A stretch of 30,116 bases of DNA from JBLHHI01 sp047614125 (GTDB lineage: Bacteria; Bacteroidota; Bacteroidia; NS11-12g; UBA9320), in the NCBI GenBank assembly GCA_047614125.1, contig JBLHHI010000030.1, positions 1 to 30,116 on the forward strand. Reading direction: 5' to 3'. Below, one piece after another: positions 17,891-25,727 of the stretch. The position numbers were made by a program, and so were the translations under genes. Numbering within the stretch: the stretch's first letter is position 1; each line of letters begins with the position of its first letter. The notes beneath the pieces are model-generated. The model searched no databases and was not told the origin of the DNA. It was given only the letters and a program-made list of their open reading frames with translations.

Positions 17891-19039
17891 TTACTTCTTC
17901 TTCACGGAAACCTCCCACAACGATTCAATCAACCCACTCCACGAAAACCGAAGCCTTTCAATCGTTATGTTTTCAATCATAGCTGCTTCCCGCTTATTGG
18001 AATAAAAATCTTGTATCGACGCTGCAACATCCTTTGCATCCACGGCACATACATACCCAGTTTTTTGATGTGGAACCAGCTCTGCCAATCCTCCAACATC
18101 TGTAACCAGCATGGGCTTGTTGTAAAAATAGGCAATTTGAGTAACCCCACTTTGGGTGGCATGTAAATATGTTTGCACCACAAGGTCCGAAGCACAGAAA
18201 TAGGTTCCAACCTCTGCATCCGGAATAAAGTTATGTACCCGAACCAAGTGCTTTTCGAGCTGATGCTCTTGGATAAAAGCATCGTATTCTTCGCGTTGGT
18301 CGTAAAACTCTCCGGCTATGATGAGTTTTAGTTTCATGGCTTCTAAATCGAGGTGGATCAACGATTCGAGCAACAATTTCAAACCTTTGTACTTTCGGAT
18401 AAAGCCAAAAAACAGCATGTAGTTCAACGATGGATCTAAGTCTAATTTGGCAAGCGCCTCTTCTTTAGAAATGGCCTTTCCAAAGTTGTCGTACATCGGG
18501 TGCGGGTTAAACTTCTTAGGTTTATATCCATCAAAACCTTCCAAATCCTTTAAAACAGCCCTCGACATGGCCACAAAACCATCACAACTTCCAACAAAGT
18601 ATTTGGTAAAGAGTGCATCACCAAATCGTTTTTCGTGCGGGATAACATTGTCGGTTATGGCCACAACGCGAGTATTGCTCCTCCATTTAATGAGGCGGGC
18701 CACCGTTCCTAAACAAGGCCCCATAAAGGGCAGCCAATATCGCATAATCACCAAGTCGTATTTGTTCTTTCGGAACTTAAATCCTTGAATCAACCAGTTG
18801 AATGGATTGATGGAATTTAGCCCAACCGTAATATCTAAGTCGGCGGGTTTTTCTTCATCGCTCCACTGACTCTTACCTGGAAACAAAAAGGAAGGATATT
18901 GAAGCTTAAAGGTTAAGATTTTAACGGTATGACCTTCATCCATTAGCCGTTGCGCCAGCACTTGATTAAAGGTGGAAATTCCGCCTCCACGCAATGGCCA
19001 TGAAGGCCCTATGATTAATATGGATTTGCTATTTTTCAA
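17891..19039 (-). CDS. Glycosyltransferase family 4-like (GT-B fold)
   Basis: The product shows GPSWPLRGGGISTFNQVLA near the N-terminus, the glycine loop of GT4 acceptor domains, and in the C-terminal domain HATQSGVTQIAYFYNKPMLV and TDVGGLAELV, the nucleotide-sugar binding region with its Glu pair. It would transfer a sugar to a glycan, lipid or surface polymer. The open frame can be extended to a TTG at 19111, but homology begins at KNSKSILIIGPS. I therefore choose the TTG at 19039 (382 residues), just downstream of a TACCTTTG promoter box that would otherwise lie inside the gene. There is no ATG start before the motif. It heads the run with the methyltransferase and the FMN protein. Confidence 0.9.
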   Translation of the reverse strand: MKNSKSILIIGPSWPLRGGGISTFNQVLAQRLMDEGHTVKILTFKLQYPSFLFPGKSQWSDEEKPADLDITVGLNSINPFNWLIQGFKFRKNKYDLVIMRYWLPFMGPCLGTVARLIKWRSNTRVVAITDNVIPHEKRFGDALFTKYFVGSCDGFVAMSRAVLKDLEGFDGYKPKKFNPHPMYDNFGKAISKEEALAKLDLDPSLNYMLFFGFIRKYKGLKLLLESLIHLDLEAMKLKLIIAGEFYDQREEYDAFIQEHQLEKHLVRVHNFIPDAEVGTYFCASDLVVQTYLHATQSGVTQIAYFYNKPMLVTDVGGLAELVPHQKTGYVCAVDAKDVAASIQDFYSNKREAAMIENITIERLRFSWSGLIESLWEVSVKKK

Positions 19040-19057
19040 TTGTAATGGGTTGGATTG

Positions 19058-19065
19058 CAAAGGTA
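19058..19065 (-). promoter_or_regulatory. Candidate -7 box (TACCTTTG) for the glycosyltransferase run
   Basis: A minus-strand TACCTTTG lies 18 bases before the chosen TTG start at 19039. It supports the shorter start. The -33 position is not conserved and the leader would be only about 12 bases. Confidence 0.4.
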
Positions 19066-19185
19066 AGAAAGTAAGAACAAGTGTTGACCTGCTGTTAACA
19101 AGGGGTGCCAACCCATTTAACCGAAAGGAAATATTCTTTATCGTGGAATGTTTTAAAATCTTTGTTTCATTGCACGTTCAATACT

Positions 19186-19998
19186 ATGCGTAAAACCATT
19201 CTGATTATAACGCTTTTGTACGCAGCTATTGGGTGTAAGAAAGCCGATCAGCCAACGAACCCTTCTTCCGAACAAGCATACGATGTAGTGCTGGTTGTGG
19301 GCCAATCTAATACTATGGCCGGCATCGCATTTGATGCCGAACTCGACACAATTGATGCTCGCATTTTACAATTGGGGCGTTGGAAATCAGACGATTATGA
19401 GCTTCTATTAGCCCAAGACCCCTTACAGCATCACGATCAACGCACCAACACCATTGGCTTTGCAATGACCTTTGCCCGTTTGTATGCAAATCAACTCTTG
19501 CCTCTTTCAAATAAAATGATTCTAATACCTTGTGGGAAAGGAGCTACTGGCTTTAGAGGAAGTGATTGGAATAGAGGAGATGAATTATACAACGATGCGT
19601 TAAAAAGGCTCCGATACGTTCTTGATCGCTATGCAAACGCCCGCTTAAAAGTTATTCTTTGGCACCAAGGAGAAGATGATGAAGGATTTGCAGATTACCA
19701 ATCGAGACTAGATTCGTTTATTTCGCAGTATCGAATGGATGTGAATTCGAAAGAAACTCCTTTTATCCTGGGTGGAATGGTACCATATTGGGTTGAACAA
19801 GATTCGGACCGAATTGAAATAAATACCATCATTGAAGATGGTCCAAACCGCATGGATAGGGTTGGATACGCCGATCCATTAAAACCCTTTCTCATTGAAA
19901 AACCGGATAACACCTTCGATGAAATTCATTTTGACGCTCAGGGGCAACGAGAAATGGGTCGGAGGTATTTTGATGAGTATAATGAACTGACTAAGTGA
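19186..19998 (+). CDS. SASA-type SGNH carbohydrate esterase, lipoprotein
   Basis: A longer frame starts at 19105, but the ATG at 19186 gives a clean lipoprotein signal, RKTILIITLLYAAIGC with Cys17 as the lipidated residue, so I use it (270 residues). The SGNH/GDSL fold is shown by VVGQSNTMAG (nucleophile Ser41), PCGKGATGFRGSDW, LWHQGEDD (159-165) and DEIHFDAQG near the end (catalytic Asp/His, His248). This matches the sialate O-acetylesterase-like (SASA) family, which removes acetyl groups from sugars. It is divergent from a glycosyltransferase gene 146 bp away, fitting a glycan-related locus. A terminator follows. Confidence 0.88.
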   Translation: MRKTILIITLLYAAIGCKKADQPTNPSSEQAYDVVLVVGQSNTMAGIAFDAELDTIDARILQLGRWKSDDYELLLAQDPLQHHDQRTNTIGFAMTFARLYANQLLPLSNKMILIPCGKGATGFRGSDWNRGDELYNDALKRLRYVLDRYANARLKVILWHQGEDDEGFADYQSRLDSFISQYRMDVNSKETPFILGGMVPYWVEQDSDRIEINTIIEDGPNRMDRVGYADPLKPFLIEKPDNTFDEIHFDAQGQREMGRRYFDEYNELTK

Positions 19999-20016
19999 CC
20001 GAAGGTTGCGAAACTA

Positions 20017-20056
20017 AAAAGAGCCACAACCATCGGCTGCAGCTCTTTTGTTAATT
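20017..20056. terminator. Bidirectional-type hairpin terminator after the esterase gene
   Basis: AAAAGAGC (20017-20024) and GCTCTTTT (20042-20049) form a perfect 8-bp stem, followed on the plus strand by TTAATTTTTTTTT. The A-rich left arm lets it serve the convergent RNA-binding protein gene as well. Confidence 0.7.
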
Positions 20057-20066
20057 TTTTTTTATT

Positions 20067-20621
20067 CTACCATTTGCTGGTATCGAATCCTTCGGATCGG
20101 TCGTCGCGGTTTCCACGATCGCTGTTGCCTCCACGGTCTCTTCCACCGTATCCGCCACGATCTCCACCACCATTACCTCCTCGGTCTCCACCTCGGTCGT
20201 TTCTTCCTCTAAAGCCGCCACGGTCTCCACCGCCGCTTCCGCCACGATCTCCGCCACTGCCCTTGTTGAAGCCACCACCGGCTGGTCGGTCGTTGTTACG
20301 GAATCCACCGCCACCGCTACCACCACCACCATTGTAGGGGCGCTTTTGTCCAAATCCGCCGCCACCGCCGCCGTCTTTGTTTTCACGAGGTACGGCAACT
20401 TTTACAACAATAGTACTTCCTTGGTACTCTGTCTCGCTTAACTCGTCGATGGCTGTTTGTCCTTCTGCATCGGCCATCTCAATGAAGCCAAAGCATTTAG
20501 ATCTACCTGTGTCGCGGTCCATTATAACCTTTGTAGAGGTTACTTCACCGTACTTACTAAATAAGCTGCGCAAACTGTCTTCGTCTGTGTTGGGACTTAA
20601 TTTTGCAATAAAAATGTTCAT
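20067..20621 (-). CDS. RRM RNA-binding protein with glycine-rich (RGG-like) tail
   Basis: The 184-residue protein has a complete RNA-recognition motif at 1-80: RNP2 is IFIAKL at 3-8 and RNP1 is KCFGFIEM near residue 43-50, with KYGEVTSTKVIMDRDTGRS between. From about 85 onward it is almost wholly Gly/Arg/Asp/Asn, with repeated GGDRGG and GGGG units. Proteins of this kind in Bacteroidota and cyanobacteria bind single-stranded RNA and are often induced by cold. The tail is low-complexity and likely disordered. A candidate promoter at 20740 would give a leader of over 100 bases, in keeping with cold-regulated genes, but that is inference. Confidence 0.93.
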   Translation of the reverse strand: MNIFIAKLSPNTDEDSLRSLFSKYGEVTSTKVIMDRDTGRSKCFGFIEMADAEGQTAIDELSETEYQGSTIVVKVAVPRENKDGGGGGGFGQKRPYNGGGGSGGGGFRNNDRPAGGGFNKGSGGDRGGSGGGDRGGFRGRNDRGGDRGGNGGGDRGGYGGRDRGGNSDRGNRDDRSEGFDTSKW

Positions 20622-20739
20622 AAATAAAAAATATAGAATAGATACGTTTAATTGGAATGGTTGCTAGTTGGTCGAACTCTGTATTAGATATAAACAAATA
20701 TTAATAGACATAGCCGAACAGCATTGCGCCATTCTTATA

Positions 20740-20747
20740 CAAAAGTA
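20740..20747 (-). promoter_or_regulatory. Candidate -7 box (TACTTTTG) for the RRM protein gene
   Basis: A minus-strand TACTTTTG sits between the aspS stop and the RRM gene. It would imply a 5' leader of about 110 bases. The -33 element is not evident. Confidence 0.3.
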
Positions 20748-20786
20748 CGAATTCGGCAATTATTTACTTCTTCATAAAAAAATTAA

Positions 20787-22520
20787 TTATAAACCCAGTT
20801 CCTTTTTCTGGTCAGCGCTCAATTCTGAAGGCGCATCAATCATTACATCTCTCCCCATGTTGTTCTTAGGGAAGGCAATTACCTCTCGAATGGACTCCGT
20901 TCCGCTAAGTATAGCCGACAATCGATCAAAGCCAAAGGCTATGCCACCGTGCGGTGGTGCTCCATATTCAAAGGCATTCATCAAAAAGCCAAACTGTTTA
21001 CGCGCTTCTTCCGGTGTAAATCCAAGTAAGTCAAACATTTTTTGCTGTAAGGTCTTATCGTGAATACGTATGGATCCACCTCCCACTTCCATGCCATTAA
21101 TAGCCAAGTCGTAGGCATTGGCTCGTATGGCTCCTGGATCGCTATCAATTAACGACAAGTCGCTGGCTAAGGGGCTGGTAAATGGATGGTGCATGGCATG
21201 AAAGCGCTTGTTATCTTCATCCCATTCCAATAATGGAAAGTCAACAACCCAGCACGCCTTAAACTCATCTTTCTTGCGCAAACCTTGCGTATTGGCAATG
21301 TGCAAACGCAAGTCGTTCATCTGCTTCTGGGTAGTGGCCTTATCGCCGCATAAAACAAAGATTAAGTCGCCGGGTTTGGAGTCTGTGGCATCCACCCACG
21401 CTTGCAAGGCATTGGTATCAAAGAATTTATCGACCGATGATTTCAAACTTCCATCGTCGTTTACTCTGCAGTAAATTAAGCCCTTAGCTCCTACTTGAGG
21501 CCGCTTAACATAATCGGTTATGGCATCAATTTCTTTTCGTGTGTACACATTTCCACCTTCCACTCGTATGCCAATGATGGATTCGGCTCCATCAAACAAT
21601 CCAAAGCCCTTTCCTTTAGCTGCATCATTCAGATCGTTAAACTTCATCCCAAAACGAAGATCCGGCTTATCAGAACCATAGTTTTCCATGGCGTATTGAT
21701 AGGTAATCACTTCTATGGCGCCCAAGTCGTAATCAATTACTTCTTGAAACAAGCCTCGAATCATGCCTTCAAAAATGCTCAACACATCATCGCGTTCCAC
21801 AAAGGTCATTTCGCAATCAATTTGTGTAAACTCAGGTTGACGATCCGCTCGAAAATCTTCGTCGCGAAAACATTTTACAATCTGAAAGTATCGATCAAAA
21901 CCCGAAACCATTAACAGCTGTTTAAAGGTTTGTGGCGACTGCGGCAAGGCGTAGTACTGCCCTTCGTTTAGTCGAGAGGGAACTACAAAATCGCGCGCAC
22001 CTTCGGGTGTTGATTTTATTAAATACGGTGTTTCAACTTCAATAAAACCATTGGAACACAGGTAGTTACGAATTGCCATATTGGCTTTGTGGCGCAAAAA
22101 CAATCGATTGCGCAACGGGTTGCGACGCAAATCGAGGTAGCGATATTTTAGCCGCAGCTCTTCCCCACCATCGGTATCATCTTCTATGGTAAAGGGTGGA
22201 GTGAGCGAGGCGTTTAAAACCTCCAATTGATCTACAATTATTTCAACATCGCCCGTTGGCATGTTGGGATTTTTATTGCTCCGTTCGGTCACCGTTCCAA
22301 CCACTTTAATTACGAACTCGCGACCCAAGGAGCGCCCTTCTTCCATTAATTTTGCGTTGGTGTCTTCGTTAAAAGCCAATTGCGATAGGCCGTATCGATC
22401 TCGTAAATCGATGAAACTCATACTTCCAAAATCTCTTCTGCGCTGAACCCAGCCGCATAGTGTAACGGTTTTCCCAACTTCAGAAATGCGTAATTCGCCG
22501 CAATTGTGTGTACGTAACAT
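20787..22520 (-). CDS. aspS: Aspartyl-tRNA synthetase
   Basis: This is a class IIb synthetase that charges tRNA-Asp. The N-terminal OB-fold anticodon-binding domain (GKTVTLCGWVQRRRDFGSMSFIDLRDR) is followed by motif 2 (CFRDEDFRADRQPEFTQIDCE), a bacterial-type GAD insertion domain, and motif 3 (GIAFGFDRLSAILSG) with SIREVIAFPKN. All catalytic motifs are intact. The frame extends to an ATG at 22562, but bacterial AspRS begins MLRTHxCGELR, so I place the start at 22520 (577 residues). A TATATTTG box lies about 67 bases upstream. The N-terminal extra 14 codons are probably untranslated leader. Confidence 0.97.
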   Translation of the reverse strand: MLRTHNCGELRISEVGKTVTLCGWVQRRRDFGSMSFIDLRDRYGLSQLAFNEDTNAKLMEEGRSLGREFVIKVVGTVTERSNKNPNMPTGDVEIIVDQLEVLNASLTPPFTIEDDTDGGEELRLKYRYLDLRRNPLRNRLFLRHKANMAIRNYLCSNGFIEVETPYLIKSTPEGARDFVVPSRLNEGQYYALPQSPQTFKQLLMVSGFDRYFQIVKCFRDEDFRADRQPEFTQIDCEMTFVERDDVLSIFEGMIRGLFQEVIDYDLGAIEVITYQYAMENYGSDKPDLRFGMKFNDLNDAAKGKGFGLFDGAESIIGIRVEGGNVYTRKEIDAITDYVKRPQVGAKGLIYCRVNDDGSLKSSVDKFFDTNALQAWVDATDSKPGDLIFVLCGDKATTQKQMNDLRLHIANTQGLRKKDEFKACWVVDFPLLEWDEDNKRFHAMHHPFTSPLASDLSLIDSDPGAIRANAYDLAINGMEVGGGSIRIHDKTLQQKMFDLLGFTPEEARKQFGFLMNAFEYGAPPHGGIAFGFDRLSAILSGTESIREVIAFPKNNMGRDVMIDAPSELSADQKKELGL

Positions 22521-22586
22521 AGGTGTGTTTATTTCGGTGGATTGGCTGCACATTATGTGCATCCAAAACCCGTTTCATTCAGGCGG

Positions 22587-22594
22587 CAAATATA
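22587..22594 (-). promoter_or_regulatory. -7 box (TATATTTG) of aspS
   Basis: A minus-strand TATATTTG matches TAnnTTTG. Transcription would start near 22580, leaving about 60 bases of leader before the family-supported start at 22520. The -33 TTG is not present at 19 bases. Confidence 0.5.
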
Positions 22595-22736
22595 CGTTGA
22601 ACAGAATTTATGTATTGGATAAAGTGGAACGAAGTGATTGACTGAGAACAAGCCTTTGCCAACTGACTTTGCTCAGGTCCTTTTATCAAATGGATTCATA
22701 TTAACGGATTTTAATCATGTCCATTTTATCTAATCG

Positions 22737-22769
22737 AAAAACTTCATCATTAAATTTAACAAAGTTTTT
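22737..22769 (-). terminator. Weak AT-rich hairpin after the split protease gene
   Basis: AAAAACTT (22737-22744) and AAGTTTTT (22762-22769) can pair around a 17-base loop, directly after the stop at 22770. The stem has one GC pair only, so it is a weak terminator candidate. Confidence 0.25.
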
Positions 22770-23671
22770 TTAGGATGACGGCACTGATTGCTCTATGTAA
22801 GCTATCCCATTTTGATTTTCAATCAACTTAACCACGGCAGTATGTGAAAAAGTGTGCATGAATGCGTGGTGTGTTGTCAACACCGCATCTTGAATAGCCT
22901 GATTATCTTCCAATGATGTTATGGTTAAACCAACATCCTCACATTGCTTTTTGGATATATGTCTTGCGTGTGACTTCTGCTGCTTATGATCGGAAAACAT
23001 TTTCAATATTGGCTTAACCTTTGACTTGTTTCCGTTGCACATATTTTTAGTTAACCACTCTTCCACCATATTTTCTGACCAATCGATAGCCTGCTTACAA
23101 GCTCCAAGGAAAGTAGGGTGATACTTACCTATAATAACCTGCCACAGTGGTGCTGCCTGAGGATTCAACTTAATATCCCTTTTTGCTTCTTCAAACTCAT
23201 TAAGTACGGCTTGACATGCCAAGCCTCCCATCTGAGGGTCTATAGGGCCTAGGTTTGAATGTTTACCCATCACGATCCTTTAGATGACAATGCAATCATT
23301 GTTCCAGCTGACATTGATATTTGCGGAACAATAACTCTTATATCAAGCCCAAACATTGAATACAAATAATCAACAACAGACTCGGTAGCTGCCAAATCAC
23401 CTCCTGGTGTGTGCAAAATAAGGTCTAGTCCTTTGCTTTTATAAAGTTTATGTATAGCCAACATAAAACCCGATTTGTCTTTGTCATTAACCGCAGTGTC
23501 TGGTGACTTTGGTTTCTGCAAACACCCTGAATAATAGGCAATTACATTTCTTCCGGTCAGGTCGGACACTTGTTTTAGGTATTTTCTGCGTACCTTATCT
23601 AAAGCACTTTCATTTGGGTTTGCGTTATGCTCTTCTTGAATTTCTAATAAAACTTCGTTCCAGTTTGGCAT
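22770..23671 (-). pseudogene. SDH_sah-family (SppA/ClpP-like) serine protease, split by a one-base frameshift
   Basis: Two adjacent frames make up one known protein. The upstream part (23671-23270, 133 residues) begins MPNWNEVLLEIQEE and holds LHTPGGD (86-92, oxyanion region) and PQISMSAGTMIA with nucleophile Ser121. The downstream part (from 23273 or 23270) continues MGKHSNLGPIDPQ, LWQVIIGKYHPTFLGACKQAIDWSE and HAFMHTFSHTAVVKLIENQNG. In intact relatives the text reads SKEIVMGKHSNLGPIDPQ. Here it reads TCT AAA GGA TCG TGA, so adding one base after AAAG restores SKEIVMGK. The family forms membrane-linked or soluble serine proteases. The stop and the next ATG overlap as TGATG, so two separate polypeptides could still be made. 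It follows a 63-codon gene by 11 bp. Confidence 0.85.
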
Positions 23672-23682
23672 AAATAATTGTA

Positions 23683-23874
23683 TTACATTATCACTTCCGT
23701 ACTACTTGAAGTTTTTACTGGAGTGTAGTTACCATAAAGAGTAAATTTCACAATATAGTCTCCGCTTCCGTTCCATTCAGGTCTAACATTAGAGTTATGA
23801 GAATTGATTGACATCATATCATTGTACTCTTGGATCAATTCGCTATCATTTTTTCGTATATCTTTCGTTGGCAT
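23683..23874 (-). CDS. Small hypothetical protein upstream of the split protease
   Basis: A 63-codon frame from an ATG at 23874, ending 11 bp before the protease start. The product is polar with no membrane segment: a charged N-terminus (PTKDIRKNDSELIQEYNDMM) and a beta-like C-terminal half (DYIVKFTLYGNYTPVK). I do not recognise it. The tight spacing suggests an operon with the protease. A TATTTTTG box only 5 bases ahead of the ATG would make the message nearly leaderless, or shift the start to Met20/Met21. Confidence 0.55.
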   Translation of the reverse strand: MPTKDIRKNDSELIQEYNDMMSINSHNSNVRPEWNGSGDYIVKFTLYGNYTPVKTSSSTEVIM

Positions 23875-23878
23875 GTCG

Positions 23879-23886
23879 CAAAAATA
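23879..23886 (-). promoter_or_regulatory. Possible -7 box (TATTTTTG) ahead of the small gene
   Basis: A minus-strand TATTTTTG ends 5 bases before the ATG at 23874. The position is too close for a normal leader, so either translation is leaderless, it starts later, or the match is chance. The gap from here to the pseudogene at 23994 holds nothing else I can name. Confidence 0.25.
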
Positions 23887-23993
23887 TAAATGTTATGGCA
23901 TTTTTTATTGACCTTAACTCAATGCAGCATTTATATAGTATGTTGTATGCTTGATCTTTTCAAATAATGATTTATTAAATCCTTAATCCGCCA

Positions 23994-24577
23994 TCAATCA
24001 AAGCGAATTCCAAAAACCGCCAACAAACCATACGCATCTTCTTTAGTAAATCGTGCGCCTTCTAATGCGTTCTGAATTCAAAATATGAATCGAACTCAGG
24101 TTGGTAGTTAACTGCGCCTCGAAAATCCGCCTTTGTTAAGTTTGTTTGGCGGAAGGAAGCGTCTAAGAGATCGGCCCTTGTGAAGTTGGCTCTTTCCAAA
24201 TTCGCTTCCACAAAATCAACCTCCTGTAATTCGCATTCTTCAAAACTGGATTCGGATATTTTAGTCTGATAAAAGCTCGACATGTTGAGTCTGCAGTTCT
24301 TGAAATTTACGTCAAACAAGAACGGATTGCATGCGTTAAAGTCTAATCCCAGCAATTTACAACCAATAAATTCTACATTTTTTAAAGAAGTTTTTAAAAG
24401 TTTGCAGTTGCTTAAGTCGCAATGTACAAAGGTGCAATCTTCGAAAATTAAGTTGCTTAATACGAGCGTTTAGAGTTGACAAGAATCAAATGTACATTTC
24501 TCATATTCAGCATATTGCATTCCAATTTCCAGGAAATTGATTTTATTAAATTCTTCGTCGTATATCGTTGCCTTCAT
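23994..24577 (-). pseudogene. Pentapeptide-repeat protein, broken by a nonsense codon and a frameshift at a dispersed repeat
   Basis: From an ATG at 24577 the frame reads MKATIYDEEFNKINF and then enters pentapeptide repeats, but codon 36 (24472-24470) is TAA: CTFDS-CQL*T-LVLSN-LIFED-CTFVH-CDLSN. The five-residue register runs through the stop unbroken, so it is a point nonsense change (CAA, AAA or GAA to TAA). Repeats continue to ADFRGAVNYQ near 24103. There a 36-bp repeat (24067-24102) follows and the frame ends at RTH-stop. In the next frame ALEGARFTKEDAYGLLAVFGIRFD (24068-23994) is the typical C-terminal cap of this family. Such proteins form a right-handed quadrilateral beta-helix; function is usually unknown. 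The gene is almost certainly dead. Confidence 0.82.
24067..24102 (-). repeat. 36-bp copy of the MITE-like terminal repeat
   Basis: The 36 bases here are the exact reverse complement of 29854-29889, beginning AACCTGAGTTCGATT on the minus strand and ending in GAACGC. The match stops on both sides. It lies inside the pentapeptide pseudogene at the point where the frame shifts, with no second terminal repeat nearby. Confidence 0.9.
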
Positions 24578-24601
24578 CACTCCATCTTTTATTTAAACCA
24601 T

Positions 24602-24609
24602 CAAAAATA
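24602..24609 (-). promoter_or_regulatory. Candidate -7 box (TATTTTTG) of the pentapeptide pseudogene
   Basis: A minus-strand TATTTTTG lies 24 bases before the ATG at 24577, a normal distance. The -33 element is unclear. It supports 24577 as the original start. Confidence 0.4.
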
Positions 24610-24653
24610 ACCATGAACCTTTACAACCCCCGAAAAAAGTTGGTAGTAATGGC

Positions 24654-24661
24654 TATATTTG
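24654..24661 (+). promoter_or_regulatory. -7 box (TATATTTG) of the HTH regulator gene
   Basis: TATATTTG matches TAnnTTTG and lies 64 bases ahead of the preferred ATG at 24726. An earlier in-frame start at 24663 would fall within the promoter, so the box argues for the later start. No TTG at -33. Confidence 0.45.
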
Positions 24662-24725
24662 GGTGTTCTGTTTCAACATTTGGCTTTTCCTGTCAATTTT
24701 CGACAATTTGCCAAAACACCATCAA

Positions 24726-25727
24726 ATGAAAAAGGCATTTATTGATCAATTGAAGACTAATTTGGAACTGGTTTTGCCAGAATCCACATCCGTAATTGAT
24801 GCTTTATCGGAGCTTTTAAATACTAGTAAAGAAAGTGTATATCGGCGGTTTAGAGGCGAAACAAGTTTTACCCTCGAAGAACTTATTCTCATTCGCGAAA
24901 AGCACAAAATTAGCTTGGATGCCTTGTTTGATATTGAGAACACCGCACAGGTAAGTTTTAGATCGCTGTATTCTCATGAAGATGCCTTTATGAAGTATAT
25001 GCTCGACATCAACGACTTGTTCAATGATTTGCGTTTGCTGCCCGATACAAAGCTTTTGAATGCCGCAGAAAATCTGCCTTTCTTTCGTCACCTAGCGTAC
25101 CCACATTTGGCCAATTTTAAAAAGTTTTATTGGCAGCGTTCGGTCATGCATCGAAAAGAATTTCAAAATAAGTTGTTTTCGATTGATAATGCGGATGAAG
25201 AGACAACCACCTTGCACGCCACCTTATCCGATCAATACAACCAAACCGAATCGGTAGAAATCTGGACCGCCAACACCTTAGTAGGAACACTAACCATACT
25301 CGAATACTATCATACCTGCGGCATGGTTGATACAAACACTTCACTTGAGGCTGTGTACTCAGATATTAAGAACTTGGCCATTGATCTACTCGACCAAGCT
25401 AAGAACGGATACAAAACGCTTTCTAATGGGGAAGTTGGAGGTAAGTTTACCCTCTTTCTTTGTGAGTTAACCGTCGACAACAATGGTATTTTGCTGCTTT
25501 CGGAGGAAAAACCAAGATATGCCGCCATTGGCTTTAACGCCATCAATTCGTTGCAAAGCACCAACTCCTTGTTGCTCGAAGAATGCCATGTGTGGTACGA
25601 TGCCATCATACAAAAATCGGTTAAAGTTTCGGGTGCTTCAGAGCGCATTCGGCTCACTTTTTTCAACAATATGATTCGCTTAATCAATGAGTCTTCGCTT
25701 CGATCTCTGGGCAAGGTTGTGACCTAA
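24726..25727 (+). CDS. Helix-turn-helix-containing regulator-like protein
   Basis: I take the ATG at 24726 (MKKAFIDQLKTNLE), giving 333 residues; the extra 21 codons of the longer frame are hydrophobic and overlap the promoter. The N-terminal 70 residues look like a DNA-binding helix-turn-helix: VIDALSELLNTSKESVYRRFRGETSFTLEELILIREKHKISLD, with KESVYRRFRG as recognition helix. The remainder is an alpha/beta region of about 260 residues with no motif I recognise; it may sense a ligand or partner. It resembles a family of uncharacterised Bacteroidota HTH proteins. Its stop overlaps the convergent operon's last stop by four bases (25724-25727). Confidence 0.75.
   Translation: MKKAFIDQLKTNLELVLPESTSVIDALSELLNTSKESVYRRFRGETSFTLEELILIREKHKISLDALFDIENTAQVSFRSLYSHEDAFMKYMLDINDLFNDLRLLPDTKLLNAAENLPFFRHLAYPHLANFKKFYWQRSVMHRKEFQNKLFSIDNADEETTTLHATLSDQYNQTESVEIWTANTLVGTLTILEYYHTCGMVDTNTSLEAVYSDIKNLAIDLLDQAKNGYKTLSNGEVGGKFTLFLCELTVDNNGILLLSEEKPRYAAIGFNAINSLQSTNSLLLEECHVWYDAIIQKSVKVSGASERIRLTFFNNMIRLINESSLRSLGKVVT

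Noticed and set aside
19039..19111. Longer glycosyltransferase start at TTG 19111.
   Set aside because: The extra 24 residues are unlike the family and the region contains a promoter box; the TTG at 19039 fits the family start better, although the longer form is not excluded.
20051..20398. A 115-residue Val/Glu/Ala-rich frame overlapping the RRM protein gene, and a Pro-rich plus-strand frame at 20074.
   Set aside because: Both are out-of-frame readings of the glycine-rich tail; the RRM frame has intact RNP1 and RNP2 motifs.
23270..23290. Programmed -1 frameshifting in the protease gene.
   Set aside because: The site TCT AAA GGA has no X-XXY-YYZ slippery heptamer and no obvious downstream hairpin.
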